From DATJQF01 sp035505995 (lineage in GTDB: Bacteria > Bacteroidota > Bacteroidia > Bacteroidales > FEN-979), in contig DATJQF010000226.1 in NCBI GenBank assembly GCA_035505995.1, positions 1 through 26,451 of the forward strand: a DNA stretch of 26,451 nt, given 5' to 3'. The notes beneath the pieces were generated by a model. It was not told the DNA's origin, searched no databases, and saw only the letters and a list, made by a program, of their open reading frames with translations. A program made the translations under genes and the position numbers. Shown one piece after another: positions 14,340-22,304 of this stretch (within the stretch, counting starts at the first letter, position 1; each line of letters begins with the position of its first letter).

Positions 14340-15641
14340 TTACTTTCCCGATTGCTTTTTCGACAGCTCTTTAATGGCTGACACCAGCCGGTCGAGATCA
14401 TGGGTGGACGTGTACACGTTCGGCGTCACGCGCACGCCGGAAATGTTCTCCCAGTCGATGCCGGTCGTATGGATCTTGTATTTGTCGAAGAAGAAACTGT
14501 TCACCTCGCCCGGTTTCATCCCGTCGACCGAGACCAGCCCGATCACGCAGGAGAATTTCGGGTTAAGGGAGGTCTTGAAATGTATGGCGGGCAGGTCCTT
14601 CACCTGGTTGGCCCAGTAATCTTTCAGGTAGCGGAGGCGGGCCTCCTTCCGCTTGGTTCCAATGGCCAGGTGAAAATCCAGCGCTCCGCCGATGGCCATC
14701 TCGCTGGCGAAGGAGCGGGTTCCCAGCCGCTCGAATTTCTGGATCAGTTCCGACAGCGGCTGATCGTCCGGGTACAGCGCCCAGATCTTTGAGATCTTGT
14801 CCTTTTTGACATAAAGCAGCCCCGATCCGAACGGGGCGCACATCCATTTATGCAGGCTGGTCCCGAAATAATCGCAATCGAGATCCGGGATCTTGTAGTC
14901 GAGCAGGGCGAAGCTGTGGGCCCCGTCCACCATCACGTCGATGCCCCGGGCATGCGCGGCGGCTGCGATCCTCTTCACAGGGACGATCTGCCCGATCCAG
15001 TTGATGATATGGGTCACGTTGACCAGCCTGGTCTTGTCCGTGAACGCGGAAATGTAAGCCTGTGCCAGCTCGTCCTCGTCTTCGGCCGGGAGCTGCAGGT
15101 TGATCCACTTCAGGACGATCCCGTCCCGCTTTTCGCGGAGCTTGAACGCATTGATGACATTCGGGTAATCCTGCTTCGTGAGCACTACCTCATCGCCCGC
15201 CTGGAGCGGGAAGCCGTAAATGATCGTATCCAGCGCTTCCGTGGTGTTCCGGTCGATCGCGATCTCGCCGGGTGAGCAGCCGGCGAAATTGGCCAGGTCG
15301 GCCCGCAGCGCTTCCCTTCCCTGATCGAGGATCTGCCACATATAATAGGAAGGAGCTTCGTTGCACAACCGGTTGTATTTCTCAAAGAGGTTCTGGACCA
15401 CCTGCGGCTGGGGGCTCACTCCCCCGTTGTTGAGGTTCAGGATATTCGGGGAGACCGTATAGGACTCCTTGACCCAGGCCCAGAAATCCTCATCGGACGC
15501 ACCTTCCGGCGGTCCGTCGGCGGGATCAAACAGGGAAGTCCCTTTGCCCGATACCTTATCGGGGAAAAGGGTGGCGCCAAGGGACAGGGCTCCCAGCCCG
15601 GCACCCAGCTGCTTCAGGAACAAACGACGGTCTACGGTCAT
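14340..15641 (-). CDS. Tat-exported class V aminotransferase-fold PLP enzyme (isopenicillin N epimerase-like)
   Basis: 433 residues. The N-terminus has a twin-arginine motif, DRRLFLKQLG (Arg5-Arg6), then a moderately hydrophobic stretch, so it is probably exported folded with its cofactor. The PLP fold is complete: RNTTEALDTIIYG (phosphate/cofactor loop), Asp239 and His242 in VMVDGAHSF, and the Schiff-base Lys265 in GTSLHKWMCAPFG. It resembles CefD-like and cysteine desulfurase-like enzymes; the N-terminal NNGGVSPQP segment fits the epimerase/lyase branch. The reaction is unknown. It lies 27 bases after the ChaN-like gene and 11 before the exported RidA-like gene, which suggests a reactive enamine or imine product. 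Confidence 0.9.
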   Translation of the reverse strand: MTVDRRLFLKQLGAGLGALSLGATLFPDKVSGKGTSLFDPADGPPEGASDEDFWAWVKESYTVSPNILNLNNGGVSPQPQVVQNLFEKYNRLCNEAPSYYMWQILDQGREALRADLANFAGCSPGEIAIDRNTTEALDTIIYGFPLQAGDEVVLTKQDYPNVINAFKLREKRDGIVLKWINLQLPAEDEDELAQAYISAFTDKTRLVNVTHIINWIGQIVPVKRIAAAAHARGIDVMVDGAHSFALLDYKIPDLDCDYFGTSLHKWMCAPFGSGLLYVKKDKISKIWALYPDDQPLSELIQKFERLGTRSFASEMAIGGALDFHLAIGTKRKEARLRYLKDYWANQVKDLPAIHFKTSLNPKFSCVIGLVSVDGMKPGEVNSFFFDKYKIHTTGIDWENISGVRVTPNVYTSTHDLDRLVSAIKELSKKQSGK

Positions 15642-15668
15642 AAGCCTATGTTTTAAGATTGGTTCAGA

Positions 15669-16694
15669 TCAATCGTCATCGTCCTCATCGCCGCCCTCGG
15701 TCGCGGAGGTATCCACCACGACCGGAGGAACGGGCTTCACCATCCCGGGAGCGGCGCCCGGCTTGCCGGGCATTGCCGGTGCCGCCATCATGGGCATCTC
15801 TGAAGGCGGCTGGGTCTTGGTCATGTCCGACGGGACGCAGAGGATGAAATCCCCCAGCCCGAGGTTTTCTGCTTTCAGGCTGGAAATGGTATCCTGTTCC
15901 ACCGAGGAGATCACCAGTACATGGATCGTGTTCGCGGTTTTCCGGTTGATCATGTCCACATACCAGGCAATGCCTTCATGCCGGTCGGAATGATAGCTCC
16001 CGTTGAAATGCAGGAAGATCTGTCCTTCCCCGAGGTTCTTCATGAGAAAATGGGCCATGGTGGCATCCTTCAGCGCCTGGGCGTAAGCGATATTCACTCC
16101 CTGGTGCCCCGGACCCATGCCTTCCATTCCCTCGATCAGGTCTTTATAGCACTTCAGCTCCGGGTTGAATTTGATCGGGATCGGAGCCATCAGGGCGCGT
16201 TCCAGCCCGTTGATGCTGTCGAGGCCGGCGAATCCCTCCCGGTTCACGATCGCCGCATAGCGTCTCGGGACATCGGTGGCGATGAACTTCAGATTATGCT
16301 CTTTGGCAAAATCGACCAGCGGGGCGTAATCGGTCTTGTAATTCGGCCACAGCTTGGCTTCCGACTCGAAATCCTTCTTCCGGATCATGCCGGAGATATA
16401 TTCGTTCAGGAGCAGCTGGTTGTCGCGCTCCAGCATTTCAGCGCCCAGCACCAGGTCGTTGCCCTTGTATTCGAAGAGCTCCTTCTCGAGTTGGAGCTCC
16501 AGCCAGTGGCATACGGGGTTATCGTGCATTTCCCCGAATAAAACGATGTCGGAGGCTTTGGCGGCTTTCAGCAGATCCGCCCAATCGGCCTGCTTTCCCT
16601 TGGCCGTGTAAACCAGGTAGGCGGGCCGCTCATCTTTAGCCGATACCATGAGGAGGAAAATGATCAGCAGGAACAATACTCGTTTCGGATTCAT
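15669..16694 (-). CDS. ChaN-like (cofactor/haem-binding, TIKI-superfamily) exported protein
   Basis: 341 residues with a signal peptide (KRVLFLLIIFLLMVSA). It matches the ChaN / haem-binding uptake family (PF04187): SDIVLFGEMHDNPVCHWLE with the GEMHDNP core at 54-60, GAEMLERDNQ, LWPNYKTDYAPLVDFA, ATDVPRRYA, and the late histidine motif HFNGSYHSDRHEGI with His229, His235 and His239. Related proteins bind haem or belong to a superfamily with metallopeptidase members, so the activity is uncertain. No lipobox cysteine is seen at the cleavage region, unlike many ChaN lipoproteins. The C-terminus (about 295-341) is rich in Pro, Met and Ala and ends in an acidic GDEDDDD tail. It heads a three-gene unit with the PLP enzyme and RidA-like genes. 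Confidence 0.85.
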   Translation of the reverse strand: MNPKRVLFLLIIFLLMVSAKDERPAYLVYTAKGKQADWADLLKAAKASDIVLFGEMHDNPVCHWLELQLEKELFEYKGNDLVLGAEMLERDNQLLLNEYISGMIRKKDFESEAKLWPNYKTDYAPLVDFAKEHNLKFIATDVPRRYAAIVNREGFAGLDSINGLERALMAPIPIKFNPELKCYKDLIEGMEGMGPGHQGVNIAYAQALKDATMAHFLMKNLGEGQIFLHFNGSYHSDRHEGIAWYVDMINRKTANTIHVLVISSVEQDTISSLKAENLGLGDFILCVPSDMTKTQPPSEMPMMAAPAMPGKPGAAPGMVKPVPPVVVDTSATEGGDEDDDD

Positions 16695-16714
16695 ACAGGA
16701 GGATTTTACGTCCT

Positions 16715-16752
16715 GTAAAAATAATAATTCAAAGCATTCCGGGGGTCCGGAA
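16715..16752 (-). terminator. Possible terminator after the S41 peptidase gene
   Basis: Read on the minus strand, TTCCGG and CCGGAA (16747-16752 and 16737-16742) form a short 6-bp hairpin with a four-base loop, extendable with one mismatch by flanking GC pairs. It is followed by a T-rich stretch (TTATTATTTTTAC). It lies between the S41 stop and the ChaN-like start, so it could end the panB-to-S41 transcript. The T-tract is interrupted, so support is moderate. Confidence 0.4.
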
Positions 16753-16814
16753 AGCAGGAAGAAATATCGGATAAATGATGGGAACCGCGCGGGCGCGTTA
16801 ATGCCGGAGTCCTT

Positions 16815-18554
16815 TTATTGCTCGCCTCCGGACTCCGTGGTGATGTCCGTTTCGTCCGGATCTATATCCTTCAGCTCGTCCGCGGGCTGCTTGTAGGTGC
16901 CGTTGAGCACCGATTTATACTGTTCCGCGTTATGCAGAACGGCCAGGGCGCGGCTCACATCGTCATCGTCGCCCAGGGAGGCGCTTACTTTGCCTTTCTG
17001 GTAATAATACCGGGAGACGATCTCGATCTTGAGCAGTTGCCGGATCTGATCCTGATGCTTCACCAGGTCGCCTTTCTTGTCGTTGTCCATCCGGGTCTTC
17101 AGGGCATCATATTCCCCCTTGATGGCATCAAAATATTTTTCCTTTTCTGCATTTTTCCGGAGATCCTCCAGGTCCTGCTCGCTGCGGGTCGTGTAGTTGT
17201 AATCTTTTCCTGCAAGGAACAGTACGAAATCATGGTAAATATCGTCGGTGATCTGGAATTGGTCGGCCGGGGGAATGCTGGCGTGCTCCCGGTGGAACTT
17301 TGTCGCGTAATCGAAAATAAGGTACTTGGAATAAAGCGCCATCGCGATATTGCTGTAATGGACCGGCCGGGTCTGGATGTCGGGCGTAATGCCCCGTCCC
17401 TCGTAAACGGTCCTGCCGTTCTTCGTTTTAAAGGCCGTGATCAGCGAATCGGGGATCTTCACGGCATTGCCCTCCTTGTTCCGGTGCGAATAATCGATGG
17501 CCTGGATGCAACGTCCGCTGGGAATGTAGTATTTGGCGACGGTCACTTTCATCTGCGAGTTGTAGCTGAGCGGGATGACGTTCTGGACCAGCCCTTTTCC
17601 AAAAGTGCGCTGCCCGATGACCACGCCGCGGTCGAGGTCCTGGAGCGAGCCCGACAGGATCTCGCTGGCGGAAGCGCTTTCATTGTCCACCAGGATAACC
17701 ACCGGGATGGTCAGATCCACGGCTCCGTTCATGGTGCGGTAAGTATGGTTCTTATCTTCCAGTTTTCCCTTGGTCGTGACGATCTCGGTCCCTTTCTCCA
17801 CGAACAGGTTCGAAATATCCACGGCTTCATTCAGCAATCCCCCGCCGTTCCCGCGGATGTCGATGATCAGTCCGTTGACCGGACCGGTCTCCTTGAGCTT
17901 GAGAAAGGCCTTCTTCACCTCCGTTGCCGCGTTCTGTGTAAAGCTGGTCAGCTTGATATACCCGATATCCTGACCGATTATGCCGGAATAAGGCACGTTG
18001 TCGATCCGGATCACCTCCCGGGTGATGGTCAGGGTAAAGGGCTGGTCGACGCCGTCCCGTTGGATCTTTACATCGATGGTCGTCCCGGCCTGTCCTTTCA
18101 GGATGGAGCTTACATCTGCATAGGATTTCCCCTTGGCCGACTGGCCGTTGATCTCGAGCACTTTATCACCTGCCTGCAGACCGGCTTTCTGGGCCGGCGA
18201 CCCTTCATACGGTTCGGAGATCACGACGTAGTCTCCCTGCTGGTGGATCAGGGCCCCGATGCCGCCGTATTCGCCGGTGGTGATGAACTTATAATCCTCG
18301 ATCTCCGATTCCGGGATATAGACCGTATAGGGATCCAGGGATTCGAGCATAGCGTCGATGCCGGTCTTGGTGAGTTCCCCGGGATTGATGTCATCCACGT
18401 AATTCGTGTTCAGCTCCTTGATGACGGTCGCGAAGATATCGAGGTTCTTCAGGATCTCGAAGCTCTGGTCCTTGGTCTGCGCCGGAGCGACCGTAATAGT
18501 GGTTAACAGGATGATCAGGAAAAAAACCACCCGTTTCGCTTGATTCTTTATCAT
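16815..18554 (-). CDS. S41-family carboxy-terminal processing peptidase with PDZ domain, exported
   Basis: 579 residues from the ATG at 18554. A longer frame reaches 18641, but that start would overlap yidD and add a polar stretch ahead of the signal peptide (KRVVFFLIILLTTITVAPAQ), so I chose 18554. After the leader come an N-terminal helical region ending with TGEYGGIGALI, a PDZ domain (about 100-175) with AGDKVLEINGQSAKGKSY, and the S41 core: DIRGNGGGLLNEAVDI, the nucleophile in NESASASEILSG (about Ser295) and the general base Lys in TFGKGLVQ (about Lys320), the Ser/Lys spacing of 25 matching Prc/CtpA. It cleaves periplasmic proteins near their C-termini. A roughly 200-residue C-terminal extension, rich in charged helices, is common in Bacteroidota versions. 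Confidence 0.94.
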   Translation of the reverse strand: MIKNQAKRVVFFLIILLTTITVAPAQTKDQSFEILKNLDIFATVIKELNTNYVDDINPGELTKTGIDAMLESLDPYTVYIPESEIEDYKFITTGEYGGIGALIHQQGDYVVISEPYEGSPAQKAGLQAGDKVLEINGQSAKGKSYADVSSILKGQAGTTIDVKIQRDGVDQPFTLTITREVIRIDNVPYSGIIGQDIGYIKLTSFTQNAATEVKKAFLKLKETGPVNGLIIDIRGNGGGLLNEAVDISNLFVEKGTEIVTTKGKLEDKNHTYRTMNGAVDLTIPVVILVDNESASASEILSGSLQDLDRGVVIGQRTFGKGLVQNVIPLSYNSQMKVTVAKYYIPSGRCIQAIDYSHRNKEGNAVKIPDSLITAFKTKNGRTVYEGRGITPDIQTRPVHYSNIAMALYSKYLIFDYATKFHREHASIPPADQFQITDDIYHDFVLFLAGKDYNYTTRSEQDLEDLRKNAEKEKYFDAIKGEYDALKTRMDNDKKGDLVKHQDQIRQLLKIEIVSRYYYQKGKVSASLGDDDDVSRALAVLHNAEQYKSVLNGTYKQPADELKDIDPDETDITTESGGEQ

Positions 18555-18624
18555 ATCGTTAACAATGTTCTGTAGGTTCTCAATAAAATTAACTCCTGTC
18601 TCTTCTCTCCCAAATCCTCCCTGA

Positions 18625-18846
18625 TCACGGGACCGGGTCAAATCCGCTCCCCCCCCAGGGATGGCACCTTGCCAGGCGCTTAATCGTCAACCACCCGCCT
18701 TTAAAGGCTCCGTACTTCTGGATTGCTTCCGCGCCATATTGGGAACACGAAGGGGTGAACCGGCAGGATGGCATCAGGTAGGGAGAAACCGCACCCTGGT
18801 ACAGACGGATCAGCAGCACAAAAAATTTACCCAGCACTCTTTGCAT
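18625..18846 (-). CDS. yidD: Membrane protein insertion efficiency factor YidD
   Basis: 73 residues, the usual size. Conserved features: an N-terminal amphipathic helix, LIRLYQGAVSPYL, three cysteines in SCRFTPSCSQYGAEAI, KYGAFKGGWLTIKRLARCHPWG and GFDPVP at the end. YidD sits at the cytoplasmic face of the inner membrane and assists YidC-dependent insertion. Its start overlaps the 3' end of rnpA by 20 bases in a different frame, a usual arrangement for this pair. The S41 peptidase start follows 70 bases downstream. Confidence 0.96.
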   Translation of the reverse strand: MQRVLGKFFVLLIRLYQGAVSPYLMPSCRFTPSCSQYGAEAIQKYGAFKGGWLTIKRLARCHPWGGSGFDPVP

Positions 18847-19219
18847 ACTCCTCCGTCAAACGCTGTAAAAATACAATTATTTTGTCCTCTATCAGGCGGT
18901 ACGGAAGGATTTCTTTCTGGGAATAGGTAATGCCGATAAGCAATTGCCCGCGCCGGTGTTCGGGAGAGGCCGGCAGGAGCGCTTTATTCCTGCGATACGC
19001 TTCCCGGATCCTTCTTTTGATGAGGTTTCGCTGAACGGCCTTCCGCAGGGCATGTTTCGGCACGCTGACCAGGAGCTGGGCGGGGGCCTTGCCCGGTTCC
19101 GGCCAGAAGAGCCAGTGCAGACGCAAAGGATAAAGGGATAACGATTCTCCTTCCCGGAACAGCTTTTCGATCAGGATCTTTTTATGCAACCTTTCATCCT
19201 TGGTGAAAGTTTGCCGCAT
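18827..19219 (-). CDS. rnpA: Ribonuclease P protein component
   Basis: 130 residues. Protein subunit of RNase P, which with the catalytic RNA trims tRNA 5' ends. The start MRQTFTKDERLHKKILIEKLF is typical, and the RNA-binding signature is present as KHALRKAVQRNLIKRRIREA. There is no rpmH gene next to it; instead it sits between hemD (one base upstream) and yidD (20-base overlap). The RNase P RNA gene itself is not in the window. Confidence 0.96.
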   Translation of the reverse strand: MRQTFTKDERLHKKILIEKLFREGESLSLYPLRLHWLFWPEPGKAPAQLLVSVPKHALRKAVQRNLIKRRIREAYRRNKALLPASPEHRRGQLLIGITYSQKEILPYRLIEDKIIVFLQRLTEEYAKSAG

Positions 19220-19220
19220 G

Positions 19221-19973
19221 TTATTTCCTCTTCAACTCGTTCTGAAGAAATTGCCCGATGGCCATCGTCATGGAAGGAGCTGTCTGGGAGGGGGCGCAGA
19301 TGGAGAGCGTGAGGCCGGCATCGGCTACCGCCTTTGCCGTGGATGGTCCGAACGCACCGATCACCGTATTGTTCTGCTTGTATTTCGGGAAGTTTTTGAA
19401 TAACGCCTTGATCCCGGCCGGGCTGAAGAACACCAGCAGGTCGAACCGGGTGATATCCAGGTCGGACAGGTCGGACGCCAGCGTGCGGTAGATCACGGCT
19501 TTCTTGTAGGCGATCTTATTATCGTCGAGCAGCTTCGGGATATCCTGCTTGTGGATATCCGAACAGGGCAGCAGGAATTTTTCGCTCTTATGCTTCTTGA
19601 TCAGGTCCACCAGGTTGTTGTTGTTCTCCTTGCTGTGGAAGACCTTGCGTTTGCGGTACAGGATATATTTCTGCAGGTAGTACGCCGTGGATTCGGAGAT
19701 GCAGAAATATTTCATGCTGTCGGGCACCTCTACGCGCATCTCCTTGCAGATCCGGAAGAACTGGTCGACCGCATGACGGGAGGTGAAGATCACCGCCGAA
19801 TAATCGAGGATATTCACACGGTCTTTCCGGAATTCCTTGGCAGGGATCCCTTCAATGTTGATAAACTTCCGGAAAACAATGTTGACATTGAATTTTTTGG
19901 CCAGGTCACCGTATGGCGATTTTTCTACTTCGGCTGGCTGCGGCTGGGTTACGAGTATATTTTTTATTCTCAA
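19221..19973 (-). CDS. hemD: Uroporphyrinogen-III synthase (HemD)
   Basis: Cyclises hydroxymethylbilane to uroporphyrinogen III in tetrapyrrole (haem, sirohaem) synthesis. 250 residues with two Rossmann-like halves: KNILVTQPQPAEVEKSPYGDL at the start, VIFTSRHAVDQFF, and in the second half FFSPAGIKALFKNF and GAFGPSTAKAVADAGL. HemD sequences are weakly conserved, but this pattern and the 250-residue length fit the Bacteroidota group. The start is TTG at 19973; no ATG fits the conserved N-terminus. It follows the DUF4271 gene by 48 bases and precedes rnpA by one base. Confidence 0.9.
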   Translation of the reverse strand: MRIKNILVTQPQPAEVEKSPYGDLAKKFNVNIVFRKFINIEGIPAKEFRKDRVNILDYSAVIFTSRHAVDQFFRICKEMRVEVPDSMKYFCISESTAYYLQKYILYRKRKVFHSKENNNNLVDLIKKHKSEKFLLPCSDIHKQDIPKLLDDNKIAYKKAVIYRTLASDLSDLDITRFDLLVFFSPAGIKALFKNFPKYKQNNTVIGAFGPSTAKAVADAGLTLSICAPSQTAPSMTMAIGQFLQNELKRK

Positions 19974-20021
19974 GGGTCCCGGGGCTTTTATATATCGGCA
20001 GTCAGTGGGTTCGGTTTCGCG

Positions 20022-20690
20022 TTATTTCAGATGATAGGTTAACAGGATCTTCGCAACAAGGATCAAGGGCAGAATTTCGAGCGTGCAAAGATACACAAAT
20101 AAATATAAATAGGAAAACTTCTTCAGTGAAAATCCGATCAGGAATCCCCTGCCAAACCTGAAAACAAAGGAGATCCCGAAGAGGCACAGGGATATATACA
20201 GGAGCACGGGCGATTTAAGGTATACCATCAGGGTAAGGAAGGGCAGCAGCACGATGCCGGTGATGAAGTTGATCACCAGGATGTTCAGCAGGTACTCGCG
20301 GGTCGTCTGGTAGGTCTTGAAAATACTCCCCAGCAGCCGGATCAGGATATATTTCGCCAACCAGTATAAGTCCAGTGCCGCCGAAAAGATCAGGTATACC
20401 AGGAAAGATCCCAGGCGGATACGGATAAAATCGAAATGCAGGTTGGTTTCGTAGGCCAGTAACGGGATGACCAGCAAGTACAACAGTGCCAGCGGGACGG
20501 AGATCCTTTCCGAGAAGAGGTCTCCTTCCCTCACCAGCTGGCTCATATATCGCTTCAGGAAGGGGGCGGTGAGGATCTGCCGGAGGCGGGTGCGGTTAAA
20601 ATATTGTGCCCAGGCCAGCAGCGCGAAACAAAGCAGCAGCACCCCCAGGATCCAGTCGGGCTGAAAGGAGTGGAACGGGGCGATGTTCAT
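20022..20690 (-). CDS. DUF4271-family integral membrane protein
   Basis: About 222 residues from the ATG at 20690, with six or more hydrophobic segments spread over the length (first at FQPDWILGVLLLCFALLAWA, last at YLFVYLCTLEILPLILVAKILL). It matches the Bacteroidota-specific DUF4271 family by its layout and by its usual place directly upstream of hemD. The open frame could start at 20732, but ATG at 20690 overlaps the stop of the pseudouridine synthase gene in an ATGA arrangement and precedes NIAPFHSFQPDW, so I prefer it. Function unknown; the association with hemD suggests, without proof, a link to haem or envelope physiology. Confidence 0.82.
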   Translation of the reverse strand: MNIAPFHSFQPDWILGVLLLCFALLAWAQYFNRTRLRQILTAPFLKRYMSQLVREGDLFSERISVPLALLYLLVIPLLAYETNLHFDFIRIRLGSFLVYLIFSAALDLYWLAKYILIRLLGSIFKTYQTTREYLLNILVINFITGIVLLPFLTLMVYLKSPVLLYISLCLFGISFVFRFGRGFLIGFSLKKFSYLYLFVYLCTLEILPLILVAKILLTYHLK

Positions 20691-21400
20691 TCCCGATTGG
20701 TCTGCCCGGGCAGCTGCGAAAAAAGTTTCCATATCGTTTCATCAGGCGGATCCGCAAGGATCTCCAGCACGATCCCTTTTACGGGATGGCGGAAGGTAAG
20801 TTTCCGGGCATGCAGGTGGATCGATCCGTCGGGATTCGACCGCTCATATCCGTATTTCAGGTCTCCCCGGATGGGGCAGCCGATCCTGGCCAGCTGGGCC
20901 CGGATCTGGTGGTGTCGCCCGGTAAGCAGCTCCACCTCCAGGAGCCAGTACCGGTCGGTATGCTGCAGCACCGTATACTTCAGCTCGGCTTTCTTGGATC
21001 CGGGCATTTCTTTATCATAGGCGAACGATTTGTTCTTCTCCTCCACGCGTTTCAGGTAATGCACGAGATGACCGCCGGGATCGGGGGGACGGTTCTTCAC
21101 GACCGCCCAGTAGATTTTACGGATCTCCCCCCGCTTGAGCATCTCGTTCATCCGTGAAAGCGCCTTGCTTGTCTTGGCGAAAATGACGGCTCCGCTCACC
21201 GGGCGGTCGAGACGGTGAATGACCCCGAGGAATACATTCCCGGGCTTGCTGTCCCGCCGGCGGATATATTCCTTCAGCAGCCCGCTCACCGGTTCATCCC
21301 CCGTACAGTCACCCTGAATGATCTCGGAAGGTTTTTTATTCCAGACCAGCAAATGATTATCCTCGTAAAGGATCGAACGACGGATCGCTTCGCTATCCAT
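20687..21400 (-). CDS. RluA-family pseudouridine synthase
   Basis: 237 residues; isomerises uridine to pseudouridine in rRNA or tRNA. The catalytic Asp65 is in LGVIHRLDRPVSGAVIFAKT, the RluA/RluC/RluD motif HRLDxxTSG with Pro-Val in place of the usual Thr. Further motifs: KIYWAVV, LLTGRHHQIRAQLARIGCPI and GDLKYG, and IHLHARKLTFRHP near the end. There is no N-terminal S4 domain, so it is a short single-domain member, and the site modified cannot be assigned. Its start shares one base with the panB stop codon. Confidence 0.92.
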   Translation of the reverse strand: MDSEAIRRSILYEDNHLLVWNKKPSEIIQGDCTGDEPVSGLLKEYIRRRDSKPGNVFLGVIHRLDRPVSGAVIFAKTSKALSRMNEMLKRGEIRKIYWAVVKNRPPDPGGHLVHYLKRVEEKNKSFAYDKEMPGSKKAELKYTVLQHTDRYWLLEVELLTGRHHQIRAQLARIGCPIRGDLKYGYERSNPDGSIHLHARKLTFRHPVKGIVLEILADPPDETIWKLFSQLPGQTNRE

Positions 21401-22221
21401 CAGTATTGCTCACGTTCATTCGGGAAATCGGACGACTTGACGTCGTTGATGTAGGAAGTTACCGATCCCCGGATCTCCTCGTAGAGGTTGTGGTACCGGC
21501 GGAGGAACCGGGGTGAGAAATCCAGCGTGATCCCGAGCATGTCGTGAAGCACCAGTACCTGGCCGTCCACCGCTTTCCCGGCCCCGATGCCGATGGTCGG
21601 GATCTTCACTTCCCGCGTGACAGTTTCCGCCAGCTTCGCCGGGATCTTCTCCAGAACGATCGAAAAGCAACCGGCCCGGTCCAGCAGGTGCGCATCTTCC
21701 AGCAGCTTGGAGGCTTCTTCCCCGCTCGTCGCCCGGACCACATAGGTGCCGAACTTATGGATCGACTGGGGCGTGAGCCCCAGGTGACCCATTACCGGGA
21801 TCCCGGCAGACAGGATCCGGTCGACCGACTCCAGCACCTCCTTGCCGCCTTCCAGCTTGACCGCATCCGCCCCGCTCTCCTTCATGATCCGGATCGCGGA
21901 ATTCAGCGCCTCCTTCGAATTTCCCTGGTAAGTTCCGAACGGCATATCCACCGCAACCATCGCCCGCTTTACTCCCCGCACCACCGAAGAAGCATGATAG
22001 ATCATCTCATTCAGGGTGATCGGCAGGGTGGAGGAATGACCCGCCATCACGTTGGAGGCGGAGTCGCCTACGAGGATCACGTCGATGCCGGCTCCGTCGA
22101 GGATCTTGGCGAACGAGAAATCGTACGCGGTGAGCATGGCTATTTTTTCGCCCTTCAGTTTCATTTCCTGCAAAACATGGGTGGTGACTTTCGGAACGTT
22201 CCGGTACGAGGTTAGCGACAT
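21400..22221 (-). CDS. panB: 3-methyl-2-oxobutanoate hydroxymethyltransferase
   Basis: First committed step of pantothenate synthesis: adds a hydroxymethyl group from methylene-tetrahydrofolate to ketoisovalerate. 273 residues. Typical motifs: KIAMLTAYDFSFAKILDGAG, ILVGDSASNVMAGH (metal-binding Asp in VGDS), VDMPFGTYQ, AVKLEGGKEV, PVMGHLGLTPQS, the catalytic Glu in FSIVLEKIP, and TIGIGAGKAVDGQVLVLHDMLG. It is the first gene of a seven-gene minus-strand run, with a TAnnTTTG box 19 bases upstream. PanC and PanD are encoded about 17 kb away on the same strand. Confidence 0.97.
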   Translation of the reverse strand: MSLTSYRNVPKVTTHVLQEMKLKGEKIAMLTAYDFSFAKILDGAGIDVILVGDSASNVMAGHSSTLPITLNEMIYHASSVVRGVKRAMVAVDMPFGTYQGNSKEALNSAIRIMKESGADAVKLEGGKEVLESVDRILSAGIPVMGHLGLTPQSIHKFGTYVVRATSGEEASKLLEDAHLLDRAGCFSIVLEKIPAKLAETVTREVKIPTIGIGAGKAVDGQVLVLHDMLGITLDFSPRFLRRYHNLYEEIRGSVTSYINDVKSSDFPNEREQY

Positions 22222-22240
22222 GATGCTGAGGATTTAACAG

Positions 22241-22248
22241 CAAATCTA
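22241..22248 (-). promoter_or_regulatory. panB: Candidate -7 promoter box for panB (TAGATTTG)
   Basis: On the minus strand TAGATTTG matches TAnnTTTG and ends 19 bases before the panB ATG, the distance expected for a short leader. It lies back to back with the lipoprotein promoter box at 22271-22278. No clear -33 TTG. Confidence 0.6.
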
Positions 22249-22270
22249 CGATTAATATTTAAAAATTCCT

Positions 22271-22278
22271 TACTTTTG
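22271..22278 (+). promoter_or_regulatory. Candidate -7 promoter box for the lipoprotein gene (TACTTTTG)
   Basis: TACTTTTG matches TAnnTTTG and lies 26 bases before the lipoprotein ATG at 22305. The region upstream is AT-rich (ATTAATATTTAAAAATT). Together with 22241-22248 it makes a compact divergent promoter region of about 40 bases. Confidence 0.6.
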
Positions 22279-22304
22279 GCGCTCTTTTCCAAACCTGGTC
22301 CGCT

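Noticed and set aside
16695..16716. Small inverted repeat ACAGGA/TCCTGT directly before the ChaN-like start
   Set aside because: Only six base pairs with a ten-base loop; could be chance and does not match a known operator.
16818..18506. Open frame of about 562 codons on the plus strand
   Set aside because: Antisense to the S41 peptidase gene with clear PDZ and catalytic motifs; long shadows are expected from the codon bias.
18555..18641. Extended N-terminus of the S41 peptidase
   Set aside because: The 29 additional residues would precede a normal signal peptide and overlap yidD; the ATG at 18554 gives a standard leader.
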